Part shown: piece after piece, positions 58,011-62,742 of the stretch
Layout: each line of letters starts with the position of its first letter
Numbering within the stretch: the stretch's first letter is position 1
Assembly: GCA_035463295.1 (NCBI GenBank)
Contig: DATHTK010000103.1
Coordinates: forward strand, 1-62,742
Direction: 5' to 3'
Length of the DNA stretch: 62,742 nucleotides
Source of the DNA: DATHTK01 sp035463295
GTDB taxonomy: Bacteria > Actinomycetota > Rubrobacteria > Rubrobacterales > Rubrobacteraceae
Made by a program: the position numbers and the translations under genes
Notes under the pieces: model-generated
Seen by the model: the letters and a program-made list of their open reading frames with translations, nothing else
Told to the model about the DNA's origin: nothing
Databases searched by the model: none

Positions 58011-58769
58011 ATGACAAGCGATGATAATCCGGGTGCGGGCACCGAACGATCGGCGACCGCTTCACATCGTGTTGGCTTGTATTCAGCAGTCCTCACAGTG
58101 GTCATTGCGGTTTGCACATTCGGTCTGGCGATTACCGCTATACCGAACTCAGGTGCTGGCTGCACCGAAAATTGCTTTGAGTATCCTTATGTAAACAGTT
58201 TGTCGCAGTTCCCGCAAGACTATCTCTGGATGCCCCCTGCAATGCTTCTCACCGTAGTCTATGTGATCCTCATGGTATCGATTCACACGTATTCGGCCCA
58301 GCACAAAAAGATATACAGCCAGGTTGCCCTGTCCTTCGCCCTGATAGCAGCAGGGATACTGTTGAGTATCTACTACATTCAGTTCTTTGTAGTTCCAGTC
58401 AGCTTGATGAATGAAGAGACTGAGGGCATAGCCTTACTGACGCAGTACAACCCGCACGGGGTATTCATTGTCCTAGAAGAATTGGGCTATCTGATCATGG
58501 CTCTCTCCTTTCTATTTGTGGCTCCCGTGTTCGCAGACAAAGGGCGCTTGGAATCAGCTGTTCGGTGGGTTTTCGTTGCAGGTTTCGTCCTGATTATCGT
58601 TGCGCTGACAGCGATTTTGATTCGCTATGGGCTAGATAGAGAGGATCGCTTTGAGATTGCGGCGATATCCGTTGACTGGCTGGTTCTGATAATAAACGGA
58701 GTTCTCTTGAGTATTGTGTTCAGAAGGCAACTGCAGAAAAGTGAGCCGTATGGACAGCTACGGAGCTAG
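58011..58769 (+). CDS. Membrane protein of unknown function, 252 aa
   Basis: GAAGGGAGATAGAA precedes ATG 58011. Six likely membrane helices, with a loop containing two Cys (GCTENCFEYPYVNSL) after the first. LMVSIHTYSAQHKKIYSQV and YNPHGVFIVLEELGYLIMAL are recurring features of a family I recall without a function. The base composition is clearly less GC-rich than in neighbouring genes (many A/T third positions), so it was probably acquired by transfer. Confidence 0.75.
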   Translation: MTSDDNPGAGTERSATASHRVGLYSAVLTVVIAVCTFGLAITAIPNSGAGCTENCFEYPYVNSLSQFPQDYLWMPPAMLLTVVYVILMVSIHTYSAQHKKIYSQVALSFALIAAGILLSIYYIQFFVVPVSLMNEETEGIALLTQYNPHGVFIVLEELGYLIMALSFLFVAPVFADKGRLESAVRWVFVAGFVLIIVALTAILIRYGLDREDRFEIAAISVDWLVLIINGVLLSIVFRRQLQKSEPYGQLRS

Positions 58770-58899
58770 ATGCCTTTTCATTAGAACCGCCGAAGTCCCA
58801 GCAGGCCAGCGATTATAGCGGACTGATCCCTAGACCAGCGCCGACTCTACTTCTGGCTTATCATTATTCAGTTGCGACCGAAGCGAAGGGGGACAGGGA

Positions 58900-59409
58900 A
58901 TGAGCACACGGGCAGAGTTCTTGGACGCACAGAAGCCGCTGAAGGAGAAGTACCGGAGCGAACCGGACTCCTCCAAGATAACGCTCGCCGCGAAGGCGAG
59001 CCAGCAGGACACCCCGGTCTCCTGCTCCGTGGACATCGGCCGCGTCGTCTACGAGGCCCAGGCGCACGTGGGCGTCGGCGGCGCCGGCACCGCAGCCTGC
59101 TCGGGGGACCTGCTGCTCGGCGCCCTCGCCGCCTGCGCCCAGGTCACGTGCCAGATGGTCGCCGAGGCGATGGGGGTAGAGACCGAGCGCATCGAGGTCG
59201 AGGTCGAAGGCGAGCTGGACCTTGCGGGAACGCTCGGCGTCTCGAAGGAGGCCCCGGTCGGCTTCGATCGCATAACGACCAGGTTCGACGTGTCCGCGCC
59301 TACGGCGAGCGAGGAGCAACTGGACGCCCTGCACCGAAAGACCGAGCAGTACTGCGTCGTCTTCCAGACCCTGACCAATCCGCCACAACTCGAGACGGAG
59401 TGGGCCTAG
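58900..59409 (+). CDS. OsmC family protein, 169 aa
   Basis: OsmC/Ohr fold: CSGDLLLGALAACAQVTCQM with the redox Cys pattern, and YCVVFQTLTNPPQLETEW at the end with the second Cys. It may reduce organic peroxides; some OsmC-like members have other functions. AGGGA precedes ATG 58900. Its end overlaps the toxin gene by four bases (tail to tail). Confidence 0.88.
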   Translation: MSTRAEFLDAQKPLKEKYRSEPDSSKITLAAKASQQDTPVSCSVDIGRVVYEAQAHVGVGGAGTAACSGDLLLGALAACAQVTCQMVAEAMGVETERIEVEVEGELDLAGTLGVSKEAPVGFDRITTRFDVSAPTASEEQLDALHRKTEQYCVVFQTLTNPPQLETEWA

Positions 59410-59801
59410 TAGAGTTCCACCGCGGCGCGGATGCCGGGCGACTGCGCCAGCCGCGCATCCATCGTCACCAGCGGGGCATCGAGCGCTTCGGCGAGGGCGA
59501 CATAGGCGGCGTCATAGACGGTGAAGTTCTCTCTCAACTCCCACATCCGTTGTATAAACGAAGTGTGCGCGTAGCGGACGAACACGATGTTCGACAGGTC
59601 CTCCAGAGCTTCAGCGCCTCTTACCGAAGAGAGCGCGCCGCGCAGTGCTTGCCGACGCAGCGCGTGGAGCACCTCGAGGTCCATAAGGTGGGGAACGTGC
59701 AGGCTCTCGCCGGGACTCTCGATTCTACCCCGGATGCGTTCCGCTCCCGGTCCGGGATCCAGGAGCACGGCTACGACCGCCGAGGCGTCGAGGACGATCA
59801 A
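59406..59801 (-). CDS. vapC: PIN-domain toxin, VapC type, 131 aa
   Basis: Ribonuclease toxin with conserved acids: Asp in IVLDASAVVAVLL, Glu in LMDLEVLHALRR, Asp in YDAAYVALAEALDAPLVTMD. It starts TTG six bases after the antitoxin stop, so the two are co-translated. The target RNA is unknown. Confidence 0.9.
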   Translation of the reverse strand: MIVLDASAVVAVLLDPGPGAERIRGRIESPGESLHVPHLMDLEVLHALRRQALRGALSSVRGAEALEDLSNIVFVRYAHTSFIQRMWELRENFTVYDAAYVALAEALDAPLVTMDARLAQSPGIRAAVELY

Positions 59802-59807
59802 GGTGCG

Positions 59808-60056
59808 CTATCCGAGGTCCTCGGGATCGTCCGCGTCTCGCAGGCGACGGATCGTTACGTCCGGCGGCTCGTCCAGCGCGACCGGTTCCCGTTTGCGCAG
59901 ACGTTCCATCATCTCGGCAAGGGTGGGCCTCGCGGCTATCTGCTCGATCTCGGAGAGAAGGTAGTCCGAGAGCGTCATACCAGCCTTCGCCGCCCGAACC
60001 TTCAACGTGCGGTGGAGCTCGTCCGGGACGTTGCGTATCTGAATCATCTTCGACAT
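59808..60056 (-). CDS. vapB: VapB/FitA-type antitoxin, 82 aa
   Basis: N-terminal ribbon-helix-helix SKMIQIRNVPDELHRTLKVR and AAKAGMTLSDYLLSEI, which binds DNA; the C-terminus (LDEPPDVTIRRLRDADDPED) would fold on the toxin. The ATG lies seven bases after TAATAT, so a leaderless message is likely. Confidence 0.88.
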   Translation of the reverse strand: MSKMIQIRNVPDELHRTLKVRAAKAGMTLSDYLLSEIEQIAARPTLAEMMERLRKREPVALDEPPDVTIRRLRDADDPEDLG

Positions 60057-60063
60057 GCTGATA

Positions 60064-60093
60064 ATATTAACGCATGTGCTTGACATGCAGCAA
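60064..60093 (-). promoter_or_regulatory. vapBC promoter with operator
   Basis: Minus strand TTGCTG (60093-60088), 18-bp spacer, TAATAT (60069-60064). The inverted repeat GCATGTGCTTGACATGC (60072-60088) fills the spacer, where the antitoxin complex would block transcription. Confidence 0.75.
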
Positions 60094-60110
60094 GCGACAG
60101 ACCGAGGTCC

Positions 60111-61064
60111 GTGCTGGCGGCGATGAGTAGCGAGGAGCTCGTCGAGCGGCTCCTCTCGGGCGACCGGCGGGCGCTGGCGCGGGTGATCTCGAAGATAGAG
60201 CGCGGTGACCCCGAGACGCCGGAGATCGTCGCGGAGATCTACCCCAGGACCGGCGGCGCTCTGACGGTCGGCTTCACGGGGCCGCCGGGGGTGGGGAAGA
60301 GCAGCGTCATCGCGAAGCTCATAGAGCTCTATCGCGGGGAAGCGAAGAGGGTCGGGGTGGTCTCGGTAGATCCGTCGAGCCCCTTCTCGAAGGGCGCCAT
60401 TCTGGGCGACCGCATCCGGCTCTCCGATCACTTTCTCGACCCTGGGGTGTTTATACGCTCGATGGGAAGCCGGGGGCACCTGGGCGGACTCGCGGGGGGC
60501 TCGCGCCTCGCCGCGCTCGCCATGGAGTCTTCGGGCTTCGACGTCGTCCTCTTCGAGACGGTCGGCGTGGGGCAGGGGGAGGTCGAGGTGGCATCGGCGG
60601 CGGACACCGTGGTGCTCGCGCTGCAGCCTGGGGCGGGGGACGCTGTGCAGGCCCTCAAGGCGGGGGTGATGGAGATCGCGGACATCTTCTGCATAAACAA
60701 GGCGGACCACCCGCAGGCCAAGAGCGCGGCGAACGAGGTCCGCTCCATCCTGGACATCGGGGAGGAGCTAGATCCCCAGCCGTGGTTTCCCCCGATCGTC
60801 ATGACCCGCGGCGACACGGGTGAGGGGATAGAGGAGCTCAAGGAAACGATCGACAGACACCGCTCCTACCTCGAAGAGAGCGGCAAGCTCGAGCAGCGGC
60901 GGCGCGCGGCGCTCAGGGAGTTCGTGATCTCCTGGGCCAAGGACCGGCTGGAGAAGGAGATGCAGCAGCGGCTGAGCCGCGAGGACGACGAGGTCATGGA
61001 GAGGGTCTACGAGCGCGAGCTCGACCCTATCGCCGCCTCGGAGAGGATCTTCAAAGAGGTCTAG
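60111..61064 (+). CDS. meaB: MeaB/ArgK family G3E GTPase, 317 aa
   Basis: Chaperone that guards adenosylcobalamin-dependent acyl-CoA mutases. Walker A FTGPPGVGKSSVIAKL, switch/metal segment VDPSSPFSKGAILGDRIRL, MGSRGHLGGLAGG, VLFETVGVGQGEVEV (Walker B) and NKAD in INKADHPQAK. C-terminal dimerisation helix is present. GTG 60111 or ATG 60123. The mutase itself is outside the window. A cobalamin-binding-like gene follows. Confidence 0.93.
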   Translation: MLAAMSSEELVERLLSGDRRALARVISKIERGDPETPEIVAEIYPRTGGALTVGFTGPPGVGKSSVIAKLIELYRGEAKRVGVVSVDPSSPFSKGAILGDRIRLSDHFLDPGVFIRSMGSRGHLGGLAGGSRLAALAMESSGFDVVLFETVGVGQGEVEVASAADTVVLALQPGAGDAVQALKAGVMEIADIFCINKADHPQAKSAANEVRSILDIGEELDPQPWFPPIVMTRGDTGEGIEELKETIDRHRSYLEESGKLEQRRRAALREFVISWAKDRLEKEMQQRLSREDDEVMERVYERELDPIAASERIFKEV

Positions 61065-61070
61065 CCACCC

Positions 61071-61820
61071 TTGGCCCCGCAACGCATCGTCAGCCTGGTC
61101 CCGAGCCTCACCGAGGCGCTATTCGCCTTCGGCGCCGGAGACAGGGTCGTCGGACGCACCCGCTACTGCTTGTATCCGCCGCGCGCCGTCGGCAGGGTGC
61201 CGGTCGTCGGCGGGACGAAGAAGGTGGACGTCCGCCGCGTCCTCGAGCTCGAGCCGGACCTGATCGTCGCCGTCAGGGAGGAGAACTCCCGGGAGTCAGT
61301 GGAGGAACTGGAGGATGCCGGCGTGCCCGTCTTCCTCGGGGCGCCGGAGACGGTCGAGGGCGCCACGACGATGCTGCGGGAGCTCGCCGGGCTCGTCGGC
61401 GCGCCGCACCCGGAGGGCGTCCTCGGGCCGATAGAGCGGACGAGGGCTCGGCTCGAGAACGCCCCGCGGACGCCCCGGCGCGTCTTCGTGCCGGTCTGGA
61501 AGAACCCGTACATGAGCGTCGGCCGCGATACGTACGTACACGACGTTATCGCGACGTGCGGGGGCGAGAACGTCTGCAGCGACGCCGAACGCTACCCGGT
61601 CGTTACGCTCGACGAGGTGGAGGCTGCCCGACCCGAAGTCGTGCTGCTCCCGGACGAGCCCTACCCGTTCTCCGCCGAAGACCTCGCAGAGTTCTACGCG
61701 CTGGACGTGCCGGCCGTCAACTCGGACCGCATCCTCCTCGTGGACGGCAAGCTGCTCACCTGGTACGGCCCGCGGATGGCGGGCAGCCTTACCCAGCTCG
61801 CGGCGCTGATGAGGGCGTGA
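61071..61820 (+). CDS. BtuF-like cobalamin/metal-chelate binding protein without signal peptide, 249 aa
   Basis: Helical-backbone metal receptor fold: RIVSLVPSLTEALFAFGAGD, VVGGTKKVDVRRVLELEPDL and VVLLPDEPYPFSAEDLAEF. The long backbone helix is present but there is no signal peptide or lipobox, so the protein is predicted to be cytoplasmic. It starts six bases after meaB, TTG 61071. A B12-related role is suggested by fold and position only. Confidence 0.8.
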   Translation: MAPQRIVSLVPSLTEALFAFGAGDRVVGRTRYCLYPPRAVGRVPVVGGTKKVDVRRVLELEPDLIVAVREENSRESVEELEDAGVPVFLGAPETVEGATTMLRELAGLVGAPHPEGVLGPIERTRARLENAPRTPRRVFVPVWKNPYMSVGRDTYVHDVIATCGGENVCSDAERYPVVTLDEVEAARPEVVLLPDEPYPFSAEDLAEFYALDVPAVNSDRILLVDGKLLTWYGPRMAGSLTQLAALMRA

Positions 61821-61942
61821 GCGTGCGCGAACGCGGGAGCCGGCGCTGCGTCCTGGTTACCCGTCGCATCTGCATGGCGCGGTGCTGGTAGACTCGGGTC
61901 CGCTGGGGAAGTGGGGATCATGGGCTGTGCTTGGGAGAGGCG

Positions 61943-62742
61943 ATGGCGTACCTTCCGATAGAGGACCACGGGATCATCGGCGATCTGCACACGGCCGCGC
62001 TGGTCGGGACCGACGGGACGATAGACTGGCTGTGCCTTCCCAGGTTCGACGCCCCGAGCGTCTTCGCCTCCATTCTGGACGACGCCAAGGGCGGGCACTT
62101 CAGGCTACGCCCCATCAACCCCGTCCGCAGCCAGCAGCTCTACCTGCCGGACACGAACGTGCTCCTGACCCGGTTCCTCTCACCCGAGGGCGTCGCCGAG
62201 ACGACGGACTTCATGCCGATCGAGCCGGTGGGAAAAGAGCATCACCAGCTCGTCCGCGACATACACGTGATCCGGGGTCGCCTCTCTATCGAGGTGGATT
62301 GCCGGCCGGCCTTCGACTACGCCCGCCAGGAGCACGAGGTCGAGTTCGTCGAGGATGGCGTGGTGTTCCGGGCGCCGGGTATGGCGCTGAACCTCGCCAG
62401 CGAGGTGCCGTTGAAAGGGGGACCGGGTGGGAGCGTCCGGGCGCGGTTCACCCTGGAGGAAGGTGAGAGCGTCAGCTTCGTTTTGCAGCTCCTCGAAGGC
62501 GACGAGAGACCGAGGGGCGTGCTCACGCGGGCCGAGTGCCGGAACATCCTGCAGCAGACCCTGGACTACTGGCGACGCTGGACCTCGAGGTGCACCTACC
62601 ACGGCAGGTGGCGCGAGATGGTCGTCCGCTCCGCCCTGGCCCTCAAGCTGATGGTCTACGACCCGACCGGGGCGCTGGTCGCCTCTCCGACCATGGGACT
62701 GCCCGAGACCATCGGCGGGGAGCGAAACTGGGACTACCGATA
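61943..62742 (+). CDS. Glycoside hydrolase family 15 protein, partial (runs off the right edge)
   Basis: GGGAGAGGCG precedes the ATG. MAYLPIEDHGIIGDLHTAAL and GTIDWLCLPRFDAPSVFAS are the standard N-terminus of GH15 glucoamylase/trehalase-type enzymes. Near the edge SPTMGLPETIGGERNWDYR enters the first catalytic-domain motif (family: SLPE-x-IGG-x-RNWDYRYCW). About 266 residues are visible; the family has around 600. Substrate (trehalose or alpha-glucans) cannot be told. Confidence 0.92.
   Translation, partial: MAYLPIEDHGIIGDLHTAALVGTDGTIDWLCLPRFDAPSVFASILDDAKGGHFRLRPINPVRSQQLYLPDTNVLLTRFLSPEGVAETTDFMPIEPVGKEHHQLVRDIHVIRGRLSIEVDCRPAFDYARQEHEVEFVEDGVVFRAPGMALNLASEVPLKGGPGGSVRARFTLEEGESVSFVLQLLEGDERPRGVLTRAECRNILQQTLDYWRRWTSRCTYHGRWREMVVRSALALKLMVYDPTGALVASPTMGLPETIGGERNWDYR

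Overview
The window is high-GC DNA from an actinobacterium, most probably Rubrobacter or a close relative. The basis is the strong G/C preference at third codon positions, frequent GTG/TTG starts, many transcripts that look leaderless, class E sortases with LAxTG substrates, a 2-oxoglutarate dehydrogenase E1 that is not fused to E2 (unlike mycobacteria and corynebacteria), ThyX, and the general protein flavour. The assignment is inference; no rRNA gene is present. Gene order is mostly chromosomal and housekeeping, with short accessory patches.

Layout. 1-2300: edge of an accessory region, with a partial membrane protein, a small membrane protein and a tyrosine recombinase lying just 3' of an intact tRNA-Lys(CTT). 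2313-2477: divergent promoters, one for the tRNA and one driving a short two-hairpin RNA that ends in a terminator. 2496-8408: a degenerate HD protein, a GNAT, a STAS-ATPase protein beside a STAS-like winged-helix regulator, a coupled cluster of a possible annealing protein and two zinc-ribbon proteins, and a primary-type sigma factor. 8511-16497: nucleotide and translation genes (thyX, MFS transporter, metG, dut, Mut7-C RNase, DUF457 protein, yqeK, cinA). 16527-16795: a self-contained structured RNA with its own promoter and terminator. 16794-19384: a citrate synthase divergent from a helix-turn-helix citrate synthase fusion, with a perfect 18-bp palindrome between them. 19428-23165: CPBP protease, Nudix, moaE-moaD, a diacylglycerol-kinase-like lipid kinase and an unknown protein. 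23337-28302: HO-like oxidase, mutM, lpdA, lipA, lipB. 28390-30904: subtilase, VIT-type metal transporter behind a palindromic operator, a small secreted protein. 30969-36187: acyl-CoA synthetase/GNAT fusion, an ECF sigma / anti-sigma / MscS operon, a STAS protein. 36379-39440: two tandem pairs of LAxTG surface protein plus class E sortase. 39498-47463: aldolase, DUF255 protein, HAD hydrolase, acetamidase-type hydrolase, NfeD-type protease, PLP enzyme. 47504-49617: a c-di-AMP (ydaO) riboswitch ahead of a small gene and trkH. 49674-52459: cysteine-dioxygenase-like protein, K+ channel, small proteins. 52757-56956: sucA and sucB. 57171-58770: an AT-richer islet with an IS630-type transposase remnant, a response regulator and a membrane protein. 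58900-62742: OsmC, vapBC, meaB, a BtuF-like protein and a truncated glycoside hydrolase 15.

Genes that work together: lpdA, lipA, lipB, sucA and sucB supply and lipoylate 2-oxoglutarate dehydrogenase, next to the citrate synthases in the same cycle. moaD and moaE form molybdopterin synthase. The c-di-AMP riboswitch, trkH and the K+ channel point to potassium homeostasis. The two sortase/substrate pairs form a dedicated surface-anchoring locus whose first substrate shares a motif with the lone secreted protein at 30617.
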